Below, in pieces: positions 53,301 through 61,538 of a stretch of 64,000 nucleotides of DNA. Position numbers and translations under genes: made by a program. The number at the start of each line of letters is the position of its first letter. Position 1 is the first letter of the stretch. Origin of the DNA: Kuenenia sp039794105 (lineage in GTDB: Bacteria > Planctomycetota > Brocadiia > Brocadiales > Brocadiaceae). The stretch covers positions 1 through 64,000 of the forward strand of contig NZ_JBDIWA010000002.1 of NCBI RefSeq assembly GCF_039794105.1, read 5' to 3'. The notes beneath the pieces were generated by a model that saw nothing but the letters and a program-made list of their open reading frames with translations, ran no database searches and had not been told where the DNA came from.

Positions 53301-53569
53301 ATACCCAAAAACTGACAGAAGACCAGGAACTATACCTCAAAAAAGTCCTTGCTCAACTTGAGGAAGGCGGACTGCCCAAACAGACTACAACGCAAACGCT
53401 GAAAACCCTGAATGCGCTGAAGAATGAAATCGTTAACCCGCTCAAGGTGCTGGCAGTACTTCAGACGCATATACCGAAAAAACTTCTGGAAGAACATTAT
53501 GCTGAGCGACATACTCAATCCTCTGGCAAACGGGAAGTCATTTTGTCTATGTATTTGACGGGGGAATAA
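50348..53569 (+). CDS. PLD-nuclease/SNF2-type helicase
   Basis: 1073 aa. Residues about 10-230 form a phospholipase-D-like domain with the HxK motif H145-A-K147 and GSSNFTQSGL. Residues about 265-560 and 640-790 are the two helicase lobes: Walker A VVGLGKT with K292, DEAH at 360-363, and motif VI QRVGRVNR at 765-772. Such proteins translocate on DNA and occur in restriction and phage-defence loci. A pair of CCCTGTCAGGG-type palindromes is inserted in frame at about residues 882-893. The gene abuts the next gene without a gap, so it is part of an operon. Confidence 0.85.
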   Translation: MKMGNSRIVNSDLTFITNEENRNLLERFRVLIADTRLFDVLVGYFYTSGFHAIYKSLENTEKVRILIGISTNKQAIELIQKAKNNHQSTLPYSHAEVKEQFEQSVTEEVENSEDRTEVEGGILKFIEWLKNGKLEIRAYPTENIHAKLYIMTFVEGDRDTGRVITGSSNFTQSGLVDNLEFNVELKTRADYEFALQKFNELWKDAVDVRERYIDTIQIKTWLNNTITPYELYLKFLYEYFKDELSQADEVFLKYLPHEFKKLEYQEQAVLNARKILLEYGGVFISDVVGLGKTYISAMLAGQLDGRTLVIAPPVLLERSNPGSWTNVFSDFRVPADFESLGKLDDLIDRGTEKYTNIIIDEAHRFRTETTVTYEKLAEICRGKRVVLVTATPYNNAPKDILSLLKLFQKAKKSTIPNLPDMEGFFNGLDKRLKKLDRQKDHVKYINMVKENARELREKVLKYLMVRRTRKEIEKYFGEDIKSQNLKFPNVEKPVPLFYELNDTEDEIFSKTIALIAQKFKYARYMPMLYYEGKVGQLEKQSQRNMGKFMKILLVKRLESSFFAFKNSVDRFLRSYEMFIKELDDGSVYISKKHTGKIFELLDSDDDEAVQQLIEEGKAERYASSEFREGFREDLQHDHDILLEIKKLWHHIDRDPKLLKFLGELSQNPVLKENHLIIFTESKETANYLFKNINEHYPDKVLCFTGDSGEATRDKVIENFDAKSRHPKEDYRILVSTEVLAEGVNLHRSNTVINYDIPWNPTRMMQRVGRVNRVDTPFDTIHTFNFFPTRQSNDQIKLKEAAEAKINAFLTLLGGDAELLTEGEPIGSHELFNRLISRQTLEGEEGAEESELKYLQVIKEICDKDPDLFEKIKRLPKKARTAKTLTGFSTLSGLITYFRRGKLQKFFKAGSKNAAEEMDFISAAKILESAPDEEKKDLPGHFYEFLDKNKEAFILATIEEMPHHGQRGGRDSTASILRILKATTKNTQKLTEDQELYLKKVLAQLEEGGLPKQTTTQTLKTLNALKNEIVNPLKVLAVLQTHIPKKLLEEHYAERHTQSSGKREVILSMYLTGE
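52993..53025. repeat. Double AACCCTGWCAGGGTT palindrome inside the helicase gene
   Basis: AACCCTGACAGGGTT (52993-53007) and AACCCTGTCAGGGTT (53011-53025) in tandem, read in frame as TLTGFSTLSGL. The second sequence recurs twice in the methylase gene. Confidence 0.8.
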
Positions 53570-54967
53570 ATGATAGATACAAAAATTAAAAATATGCTTA
53601 CTGCCGGCGAGTCAGAGACGGTTGAATTCAAACTCAGCTTTGACCGGGAAGCTATAGAAACCCTTGTCGCCTTTGCCAATACCAGCGGTGGCAAGGTTTT
53701 TATTGGCGTATCCGATAAGGGAGAGATAAAAGGAACAGAAGTCGGCAAAGAGACTGTCCAAAACTGGATTAACCATGTCAAACAATATACATCTCATACA
53801 ATAATACCTGATGTTGAAACCGGAACAATCAAAAAGAAGAATATTGTAATCCTTTCTGTACAGGAATCACCGGTAAAGCCTGTTGCATGCAAGGGGAGAT
53901 ATTACAAACGCATCAAGAATGCAAACCACCAGTTATCAGTGTCAGAAGTGGTAAATTTACACATCAGGACATTCAACTCAAGCTGGGACTTCCATATTGA
54001 TGAGCATCACTCCGAAAAAAACATTTCGCTTGATAAGGTTCAGAGATTTATTGAGTGTACCAATGCGAACAGAGAAAATCCTATTCTGGATGACCCGCTG
54101 ACGGTATTACAAAAATTTGAATTGATGCGCGAAGGCAAAATAACGTACGCCTGTTTTCTCCTTTTTATGACTGGAGAATCAGGTATCAGCACTATAGAAC
54201 TCGGCAGGTTTCAGACAGATACCATTATCAAGGATGGCGCCACTCTCAAATCCGACCTCTTTTCAGAAGTAGAGGGCGTCATGCATTTTATTAAAAAACA
54301 TATCAACAAGGCATACATTATTACCGGAAGGCCGCAGCGGGAAGAACGATGGGATTATCCGCTTAATGCAATCCGTGAAATAGTCATTAATGCAATTATA
54401 CACAGGGACTACACAAGTCCATCGGACTCTATAATCAAGGTTTATGATGATAAAATCGAATTTTTTAACCCGGGCAATCTGCCCGAAGGGCTTACTATAA
54501 CCAGGCTTTTAAAAGGTGATTATGTTTCAATTGCCCGCAACAAGAAGATAGCAGAAGCCTTTAAATCTGCTGGTTTGATAGAGAAATACGGCTCAGGCAT
54601 CAAAAGAATACTTAACGGATTTAAAGAATACGGACTTCCAACTCCTGAATTCAGGGAAATGAGCAGCGGCTTTATGGTTACTGTTTTCAAAAAGACCGAA
54701 CAAGTTACCGAACAAGTTACCGAACAAGTTACCGAACAAGTAGAAAGGTTGTTGTCATCGCTGCATGGATATACATTGAGCGGCAGCGAACTGATGCGCA
54801 AGCTGGGGCTGTCACACCGCCCTACATTCCTATACAGTTATATACGACCGGCAATACATCACCGGCTAATAGAAATGACTATCCCGGAAAAGCCTCGGAG
54901 TAAGCTCCAGAAATACCGGCTGACAGATAAAGGCAAAAGGTACGTTAAGAAACTACTGGGAAAATAG
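53570..54967 (+). CDS. AlbA_2 / RecG-like ATP-binding regulatory protein
   Basis: 465 aa. Residues about 12-130 are the AlbA_2 (divergent AAA_4) nucleic-acid-binding domain (ESETVEFKLSF, FANTSGGKVFIGV). About 255-370 is a GHKL-type ATP-binding domain (AIREIVINAIIHRDY, KIEFFNPGNLPEG, GLIEKYGSGI). A winged-helix tail covers about 390-465. Between them lies TEQV repeated four times. Proteins of this type are transcription regulators or accessory factors in defence loci. It starts at the base following the helicase stop. Confidence 0.85.
   Translation: MIDTKIKNMLTAGESETVEFKLSFDREAIETLVAFANTSGGKVFIGVSDKGEIKGTEVGKETVQNWINHVKQYTSHTIIPDVETGTIKKKNIVILSVQESPVKPVACKGRYYKRIKNANHQLSVSEVVNLHIRTFNSSWDFHIDEHHSEKNISLDKVQRFIECTNANRENPILDDPLTVLQKFELMREGKITYACFLLFMTGESGISTIELGRFQTDTIIKDGATLKSDLFSEVEGVMHFIKKHINKAYIITGRPQREERWDYPLNAIREIVINAIIHRDYTSPSDSIIKVYDDKIEFFNPGNLPEGLTITRLLKGDYVSIARNKKIAEAFKSAGLIEKYGSGIKRILNGFKEYGLPTPEFREMSSGFMVTVFKKTEQVTEQVTEQVTEQVERLLSSLHGYTLSGSELMRKLGLSHRPTFLYSYIRPAIHHRLIEMTIPEKPRSKLQKYRLTDKGKRYVKKLLGK
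54695..54742 (+). repeat. 12-base tandem repeat, four units
   Basis: ACCGAACAAGTT three times and ACCGAACAAGTA once, coding TEQV x4 in the linker before the winged helix. In-frame unit length would allow length variation without loss of the gene. Confidence 0.9.
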
Positions 54968-54974
54968 ATATATT

Positions 54975-55937
54975 ATGGACAAACAACAGGCAAAACAAAT
55001 TATTCAGGAGACATTTGAAAACCCTTTTGATAAGGGCAGGTTTACCCGATTCATCAAAGACCTTTTGAACCATATTGAAGAAGACCGCATTTCTCCACGT
55101 CATGGCCAATTCATTCCCGACGCTTACAAGCCATACGTCAGCAGTCTGGAGCGCATCGGCAAATTCAATGACGATGAAAACAGAATTGATATCCTTATCA
55201 TAAAACTTCAGAAAGAGACCTCCCTTGAACGCGCCCGCACTATGCAGCGAAACTTTGTTGCCGGGTATTTACAGGGCAAATATGGCAGTTCAAATGAAAA
55301 GGCGGCGGCGCTGGTTGCCTTTGTATCTCCGGATTCGGCAGACTGGCGTTTTTCCCTGGTCAAGATGGACTATAAGTTTGAACAGACTCAAACCGGCAGA
55401 ATGAAAGTAAAAGAAGAGTTTACACCTGCACGCCGGTGGTCATTCCTGGTCGGCGCAAACGAAACCAGCCACACTGCCCAGAGCAGGTTGGTTAATATGT
55501 TGGCAAATGATGAGCGTAACCCAACCCTTAAAGAACTGGAACAGGCATTTGATATTGAAACCGTAACCGAAGAATTTTTCCGGGAATACCGTAGGCTTTT
55601 TATCCGTACAAAAGAAGAACTGGACAAAATAGTAGAGACAGGTTTCAAACCTGTCTCTACCAGCCTGAAGAATGAATTTGAATCTAAAGGAGTTGATACC
55701 GTAAACTTTGCAAAAAAACTATTGGGACAGATTGTATTTCTCTATTTTTTACAGAAAAAAGGCTGGTTCGGCGTAGCCCGCGATGCCGAATGGGGTACAG
55801 GCTCTAAACGCTTTTTGCGGGAGCTTTTTGAAAAAAGGCACGGCGACTATAAAAATTTCTTCAATGACATTCTGGAACCACTCTTTTACGAAGCTTTGCG
55901 TAACGACCGCAGTCATGATGATCACTATTACAGCTAG
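54975..55937 (+). pseudogene. Eco57I-like methylase, N-terminal segment up to in-frame TAG
   Basis: 320 codons ending in TAG at 55935-55937. The product resembles the N-terminal helical part of large Eco57I/type IIG-like restriction-modification proteins (KRFTRFIKDLLN-type start, here GRFTRFIKDLLNHIEE; then KKLLGQIVFLYFLQKKGWFG near 250). The same frame continues past the stop with FNCKIPFLNGGLF, which normally follows directly in the family. A 29-base palindrome is inserted in frame at 55632-55660 (VETGFKPVST). CAG to TAG would explain the stop. Confidence 0.8.
55632..55660. repeat. 29-base palindrome inside the methylase gene
   Basis: Same 14-bp arms as 40710-40738 with a central C. Read in frame as VETGFKPVST, adding ten residues. 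Confidence 0.85.
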
Positions 55938-56381
55938 TTTAACTGCAAAATCCCCTTCTTAAACGGTGGTCTTTTTGATCCCATTGGCAACAATGGCGGA
56001 TACAACTGGGTACATACCGATATCTGTCTGCCGGACAGCCTGTTCTCTAATAAAAATAAAACCAAAGAAGGCAATGAGTGTGACGGCATTCTGGATATTT
56101 TTGATCGCTACAATTTTACTGTTAGAGAAGATGAACCACTGGAAAAAGAGGTTGCCATTGATCCTGAACTTCTGGGCAAGGCGTATGAAAAGTTTAATGC
56201 AGTCCGTCCTGACAACTTTGCGGAATATGAAAAAGCATTAAAGAGCGGTAAAAAAGGCGAAGAAAGCAAATTCAACAAGCAATACGGCGTTTATTACACC
56301 CCCCGTGAGATTGTCCACTATATGTGCCAGCAGAGCCTGATCAATTACTTGCATACAGAATTGATCGCTCCCAACCCTCTC

Positions 56382-56396
56382 AACCCTGTCAGGGTT
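56382..56396. repeat. AACCCTGTCAGGGTT palindrome in methylase gene, copy 1
   Basis: 15-base palindrome identical to 53011-53025, in frame. Confidence 0.85.
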
Positions 56397-56680
56397 AAAG
56401 ACGTCGAGACCCTGATACACTTCGGCGAGCAGGTTAGTGAAAATGAAGAAATAGCATTGATCAAAGAGCAAAAAATCTTAGAAGGCAAACAGAAATCTTC
56501 CGGTTACAAATCACAATTGCCCGAAAGCATACGCAAGAATGCCGTATTGATTGACCAGAAACTGGCGGACATCACCGTCTGCGACCCGGCAGTTGGCTCA
56601 GGCGCCTTTCCCGTTGGTATGATGAGCGAAATTGTAAAGGCGAGAAATGCGCTAGCGCCCTTTATTGTAAATCAGGCTTC

Positions 56681-56710
56681 CCTGTCTGCGTGTGTAGACG
56701 CACAGGCAGG
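56681..56710 (+). repeat. CCTGTCTG...CAGGCAGG palindrome inside the methylase gene, copy 3
   Basis: 30 bases, so it adds exactly ten codons (LSACVDAQAG) without shifting the frame. Same ends as the intergenic copies at 701 and 46469. Confidence 0.85.
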
Positions 56711-56725
56711 CAGCTTGAGCCCAGA

Positions 56726-56740
56726 AACCCTGTCAGGGTT
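56726..56740. repeat. AACCCTGTCAGGGTT palindrome in methylase gene, copy 2
   Basis: Identical 15 bases as at 53011 and 56382; 16 bases after the previous palindrome. Confidence 0.85.
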
Positions 56741-57185
56741 AAGGTCAGATACGCCAAGAACAACCTACGATTTCAAACGGCAATGCATCGAAAAATCTCT
56801 TTACGGCGTGGATATTGACCCCGGCGCGGTGGAGATTGCAAAACTCCGGCTGTGGCTATCGCTTGTGGTGGATGAAGATGACATAAAAAACATCAAGCCG
56901 CTGCCGAATCTGGATTACAAGATTGTCTGCGGAAATTCACTCTTGGGAGTGGAGAAAACCCTGTTTAACAATCATCTTTTCTCTAAACTTGAAAAAATAA
57001 AACCGCTCTATTTTAATGAAACCAACCCCACAAAAAAGCAGGAATATAAAAGGCAGATTGATGAACTGATAAGCCAGATTACAAACGGACACACAGAATT
57101 TGACTTTGAGGTTTATTTTTCTGAGGTGTTTCATCACAGGGGAGGGTTTGATGTGGTCATTGCGAATCCGCCGTATGGGGCCTAG

Positions 57186-58424
57186 TTACTGGAAGAACAA
57201 AAGAAATACCTAAAAAAACGCCACGAACATATTGTTGAAAGAATCCGAAACACTTTCTTGTACTTTCTGGGAGAAGCATACAATCAATCAAAGTGAAATG
57301 GTGTTATCTGTTTCATATTGCCAAACGAATTACTGTTCCAAATTTACATGACAAAAGCTAGAAAGTTTTATCTTGAAAATTCACAAATTCTCTTTGCAAT
57401 CAATCTTGGTGGGGATGTGTTTGAAGCCATCGTGCCAACTTGTGTTATCTGCCTTATGAAAGTACAACAGAATGATTATGTAATCCCAGTTGCCGACTTG
57501 CGGAAAGCTGCGCTTGAAGACTTGCCCAAATTGCTTATAACGGAGAATTTTCCAAAAACAACAAACAGGAATATTCTTTCAGCCCCCAATGCTATTTTTT
57601 CTTTCGATGCTGCGATATCAGAACTGGTCAATCGGCTTGCTTCAAGTTATGAGTCATTTGAAACATTTTGCGATGATGTGGCGAACGGCATTAGCACAGG
57701 TTGCGACGAAATATATATTATATCTGAACAAGTTGCCAAAGAAAACCATTTTGAAATGGAATATCTCAAAGAGTGCATTCGTGGCGGACAATTTAACCGC
57801 TTTTATTGCCCACCCCACACCCACGAATATGTTCTTTATATCACTGATGAATTTGATTCAAGGCAGGTAAAAAATATCTATCAGTATCTTTCCAAGAACA
57901 AAGAATTGCTAATTCAAAAAAGTGTGGAAAAGAAGCAAGGCAAGCGGGATTGGCATGTTCTATTTAGAGGTCGCTACGAAGGCTTATTTATTAAACCAAA
58001 AATTCTATTCCGCCAAACTGGTGATCGAATTATTGCGGCTATTGATAGAAAAGCCGGATTTTATTGTATTGATTCTGTGAATATTGGTTTGGTAAAGCGT
58101 GGATTCCATGAGCTTCTTGAATACTTTATCGGTTTATTAAATTCCAAACTGATGATTTTTTATTATCAACAGATATCTCAAGAAAAAGGACGTATACTTG
58201 CACAAGTCAAACCTCAAAGAATTCGATTATTGCCCATCAATATGGGAACTCCACAACAACGGGAGCAAATCACAAAATTGGTAGATTGCATCATCGCCGC
58301 CAAGCGCGAAAACTCTGTGGCAAATACATTAGAGTTAGAAAATAAGATTGACCAGCTTGTCTATAAACTTTACGGACTAACAGAGGAAGAACGGAAAATT
58401 GTGGAAGATACAGGCAGGCAATAA
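57186..58424 (+). pseudogene. Eco57I-like methylase, C-terminal target-recognition segment
   Basis: Still the same frame. After the TAG at 57183 it reads LLEEQKKYLKKRHEHIVERI, reaches TGA at 57294-57296, then NGVICFILPNELLFQ and on to the stop at 58424. From 57318 (TTG) a 368-aa product is possible. This part contains the TRD-like region, ending in the helical tail with QLVYKLYGLTEEERKIVED typical of the family. Base use looks more AT-rich than the central segment, and no palindromic insert is present, which hints at separate origin. Confidence 0.78.
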
Positions 58425-59303
58425 ATGAATATGAGGTATCAAATTTATAGCGATGAATCTGGACATGAGAGATTTCGCTCTGTTGGTATACTATCTGCAG
58501 AAAAAACTAACATTGATAAATTAAGAGACGAATTAGACATCATTTTAAAGAACCATGGTAGGCGGTGTATAGAATTTAAAAAGATTGCTGGTGATAAAGA
58601 AAAAGAGGATTCAGCTAAGAACTTTGTATCAAAAGGAGTTGAATACTGTGCGGCTAATAAAATTCGCATAGACGTTCTTTCCTGGGATACGCAAGATAGA
58701 AGACACAGTATCAAAGGTCGAGATGACAACAAGAATCTTCAAATGATGTATTACAAAATATTAAAATGTATACAACAACGTTGGAAGCATGATACTTTAG
58801 ATTGGGACTTTTATCCAAACGAACACAGTGCTATTGATTGGAGAGAGATAATGGAATACCTTGAAAATACAAATTTAAGTAAAAAAAACAAGATTGAACA
58901 TACTCTCTTTGGTATGATTAAAAATTATCATTTTCCTCATTTTCATGCCCATTCAGAAGCAAAATCGCACGAGGAACCAATAACTCAACTCATTGATATT
59001 TTTACAGGATTTGCACGATATTCTTTTGAAAAAGGAAAAACTTTTTTAGATTGGAGAGAGACAGAGAGGTTTCAGCGCCAATTGAAACTTTTCGAAACTT
59101 CAAAAGAAAAACTCGAATTAAGCAGAGGGGATCTTTCAAAGTTTAAGGTGTTAAAAACGCTCGATGAACTATGTAAAAAATACAGAATGGGAGTAAGTAT
59201 TAATGAGCGAGAACATCTTTACACATTTTCACCAGAAAGGCCTTTAAATTTTTGGTTCTATAATCCACAACATGAATTTGACAAAGCCCCTATCAGAAAA
59301 TGA
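58425..59303 (+). CDS. DUF3800 protein
   Basis: 292 aa, starting at the base after the methylase stop. The N-terminal YSDESG with D10 and E11 and the late QLIDIFTGFARYSFEKG segment match DUF3800, an RNase H-like fold family often found beside restriction-modification and other defence genes. Activity unknown to me. It is AT-rich like the preceding methylase segment, and the two may have been acquired together. Confidence 0.75.
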   Translation: MNMRYQIYSDESGHERFRSVGILSAEKTNIDKLRDELDIILKNHGRRCIEFKKIAGDKEKEDSAKNFVSKGVEYCAANKIRIDVLSWDTQDRRHSIKGRDDNKNLQMMYYKILKCIQQRWKHDTLDWDFYPNEHSAIDWREIMEYLENTNLSKKNKIEHTLFGMIKNYHFPHFHAHSEAKSHEEPITQLIDIFTGFARYSFEKGKTFLDWRETERFQRQLKLFETSKEKLELSRGDLSKFKVLKTLDELCKKYRMGVSINEREHLYTFSPERPLNFWFYNPQHEFDKAPIRK

Positions 59304-59432
59304 AGAGTTCTGCTACATCCTCGATCCACAGGACGTTTACGGTAATGACTTCCATTACGGAACATTCCGGTGGTTTACAAACTTTATGACCTAACCCCAG
59401 GGGAGATTGCCATTGTGGAGGGGAGTGAATGA
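59302..59432 (+). pseudogene. Remnant of a second methylase 3' end
   Basis: Two short pieces in different frames. EEFCYILDPQDVYGNDFHYG with TFR after it (from 59302) is the conserved block near the C-terminus of Eco57I-like methylases. VYKLYDLTPGEIAIVEGSE (59373-59432) is the extreme tail. A deletion and frame change lie between them. The living methylase already has its own tail at 58424, so this is from another copy. Confidence 0.75.
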
Positions 59433-59433
59433 A

Positions 59434-60459
59434 ATGTCAGCCATAGTAACCGCCGAATATAAGACATTTTTTAAAGAGATAAAAGAACGCATATATAAAG
59501 CCCAGTATGACGCCCTCAAATATGTAAACAGAGAGTTGATAAATTTATATTGGGACATCGGCAAATCAATAGTAGCAAAGCAGGAAAAGCTCGGTTGGGG
59601 CAAGGCAATTGTTGAAACCCTGGCAAAGGACCTGCAAAAAGAGTTTTCGGGTATTCAGGGGTTTTCCGTTCAAAATCTATGGAATATGCGGCAGCTTTAC
59701 TCATCTTACAAAGACAATCCAAAACTCCAACCATTGGTTGGAGAAATTAGCTGGACTAAAAATGTCATCATAATGCAACGCTGTAAGGATGATATTCAGC
59801 GCGAATTCTATATCAAGATGACAAAGAAGTTCGGCTGGACAAAAGATGTTTTGATAAATCAGCTTGAGGCAGGTGCATTTGAACGGTATATGGCAAACCA
59901 GACAAACTTTGATAAAGCCGTTCCCGAAAAATATCGGCATCAGGCAAAACTAGCGGTCAAGGATGAATACTCCTTTGATTTTTTGGAATTTGGTGAAGAG
60001 CACTCAGAAAAAGAGCTTGAGCGGACGCTTCTGGGGAATATAAGAAAATTCCTGATAGAGATGGGCGGTTACTTTGCCTTTGTGGGCAATCAGTACCGGC
60101 TGGAGATAGACGGGCAGGAATTTTTTATTGATTTGTTGTTATATCACCGGCAACTGCGGTGCCTTGTTGCAATAGAGATAAAAATAGGCGCTTTCAAGCC
60201 AGAATATGCCGGCAAGATGCAGTTTTATCTTTCTGCTCTTAATGACAGAGCAAAACTTCCGGAGGAAAATCCTTCTATCGGCATCATATTGTGCAAAGAC
60301 AAAAGCCGTACCATCGTCGAGTATGCATTGAAGGATACGAAAAAGCCGATAGGCGTATCTACTTACAGATTGACAGAAAAACTGCCTCGTGAACTAAAAA
60401 AATACCTGCCATCTCCTGAAGAGATGATAGAAAGAATAAGGTATTTGGAGTTACAATGA
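59434..60459 (+). CDS. YhcG/DUF1016-family PD-(D/E)XK nuclease-like protein
   Basis: 341 aa from the ATG at 59434, with GGGGAG upstream. The N-terminal helical domain (about 1-165: YWDIGKSIVAKQEKLGWG, FSVQNLWNMRQLY) and the C-terminal nuclease domain (about 170-330) are both complete. The PD-(D/E)XK residues are D233, E248 and K250 in FIDLLLYHRQLRCLVAIEIK. The family is common in restriction and anti-phage loci. It closes the recognisable operon. Confidence 0.88.
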   Translation: MSAIVTAEYKTFFKEIKERIYKAQYDALKYVNRELINLYWDIGKSIVAKQEKLGWGKAIVETLAKDLQKEFSGIQGFSVQNLWNMRQLYSSYKDNPKLQPLVGEISWTKNVIIMQRCKDDIQREFYIKMTKKFGWTKDVLINQLEAGAFERYMANQTNFDKAVPEKYRHQAKLAVKDEYSFDFLEFGEEHSEKELERTLLGNIRKFLIEMGGYFAFVGNQYRLEIDGQEFFIDLLLYHRQLRCLVAIEIKIGAFKPEYAGKMQFYLSALNDRAKLPEENPSIGIILCKDKSRTIVEYALKDTKKPIGVSTYRLTEKLPRELKKYLPSPEEMIERIRYLELQ

Positions 60460-60730
60460 CAGCCGTTTTGTTTCCTTACGGTCGGGAATGAGGTCGAAAG
60501 AGGTAAAGGGTCGAATCTTTCAAATTGACAAATTATATCTGAAGGGACGAGCTTAATAGTGCATTTTTGCTATCCTCAAGGAAACATGTTGTTGGGGTCG
60601 TGGGGTTGCATGAAAGGGCATTACTTGTCTGCCTGTATACGGCAAACAGGCAAAAACATGGACAAGCACATCAAAGTCCGCAATTTGGAAAAACACATCG
60701 ACCTAATTAGATGTTTACTATCTAACGGGG

Positions 60731-60800
60731 TAGACCAAATGGTTTACACACTTTACGACTGCACGTCAGATCGGAGGAGATTGTGCTTGTGGAGGGGAAA
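60731..60800 (+). pseudogene. Methylase C-terminal tail remnant
   Basis: Reads VDQMVYTLYDCT, then after a frame change SEEIVLVEG. This is the tail of an Eco57I-like methylase, preceded by TCTAACGGGG as at 61321. Confidence 0.65.
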
Positions 60801-60860
60801 TAAATAGGATTGATTTATCATATCTATTGTGACTAAAGCAGGCAGTCGAAAAATCGCTTT

Positions 60861-61025
60861 ATGGTAATAGGCGGCACAATTATTCCATCGGATAATGTGG
60901 AACAGTTTAATAAAACGATGCAGAAATATCGAAATGAACAAAAGATGTTTTCAGCGCTAAAATGGTCAAAAGTAACCAATCAGAAGCTTACCGAATACAA
61001 AGTTTTAATAAATAATATAAATTGA
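60861..61025 (+). pseudogene. DUF3800 fragment
   Basis: 54 codons: MVIGGTIIPSDNVEQFNKTM onward to LKWSKVTNQKLTEYKVLI, then a stop. This matches the early part of DUF3800 proteins (GG-I-P and LKW-K motifs), lacking both ends. It is different from the intact DUF3800 gene at 58425. Confidence 0.6.
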
Positions 61026-61334
61026 TAGAATGCTTATATCCCACTCAATCCTTCCTTGCCAAAACCTTCCGCGGCGAACTCGGGGAGTGATCAAAGGGAA
61101 GAATCATTCAAACTGACAAGTTATATTTGAAGGGAAAGGTTCAAGGGCGAATCTTTTCTATCAAGAAAGACGAGTATTACTTGCAAAACAAGGACAAGCA
61201 AGCCCCGTTAGACAGGCATGTTTGTTATCTAACGAAGCAAGCCAATATGCTTGGCTGAGCGAGGATGCTTGCAGACATGTTCACGATTTGGAATGCCAGA
61301 GTAATACCAGATGTTTACCGTCTAACGGGGTTGG

Positions 61335-61426
61335 CCAGATGGTCTACAAACTCTACGACCTCACCTGTCTGCGTGCGTACCACGCACAGGCAGGCACCGG
61401 AGGAGGTTGAGATTGTGGAGGGGAAA
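61335..61426 (+). pseudogene. Methylase C-terminal tail remnant split by a palindrome
   Basis: QMVYKLYDLT is followed by a 31-base palindromic insertion (61364-61394) and then PEEVEIVEG. Removing the insertion rebuilds an unbroken LYDLTPEEVEIVEG frame. Confidence 0.75.
61364..61394 (+). repeat. CCTGTCTG...CAGGCAGG palindrome, copy 4, inserted in a methylase tail
   Basis: 31 bases, CCTGTCTGCGTGCG at the left and ACGCACAGGCAGG at the right. The length breaks the frame, unlike the 30-base copy at 56681. Confidence 0.8.
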
Positions 61427-61538
61427 AGGGGAAGAAGGGGAATAAACAGAGCATACTGTATAAATATTTCATGGAAGTAATGCCATGTGCCGCCTTGCAG
61501 AAAATGTTTGGTTTTGAAGTAAATCGGAAGGAAAGAAT

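Larger units (their letters stand above)
55938..57185 (+). pseudogene. Eco57I-like methylase, central catalytic segment between two in-frame stops
   Basis: The frame is unbroken from the codon after the first TAG to a second TAG at 57183-57185. It encodes the methyltransferase core: YGVYYTPREIVHYM, the SAM motif VCDPAVGSGAFPVGMM (about base 56576), YGVDIDPGAVEIAKLRLW and the catalytic ANPPYGA just before the stop. An ATG at 56322 could start a shorter product, but it would miss the YYTPREIV part. Three palindromic inserts occur between 56382 and 56740. In relatives the reading goes on after NPPYGA. Confidence 0.82.
60460..61538. other. Decayed stretch of restriction-modification debris
   Basis: About 1.1 kb without an intact gene. 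It carries two related blocks (about 60708-60800 and 61308-61426) each with a methylase tail, plus a DUF3800 fragment between them. Words such as CAAAACATGGACAAG recur here and at 62336, suggesting several rounds of duplication or insertion. Confidence 0.7.

Noticed and set aside
50348..60459. BREX or DISARM system
   Set aside because: No PglZ, BrxC, DUF1998 or other defining gene was recognised.
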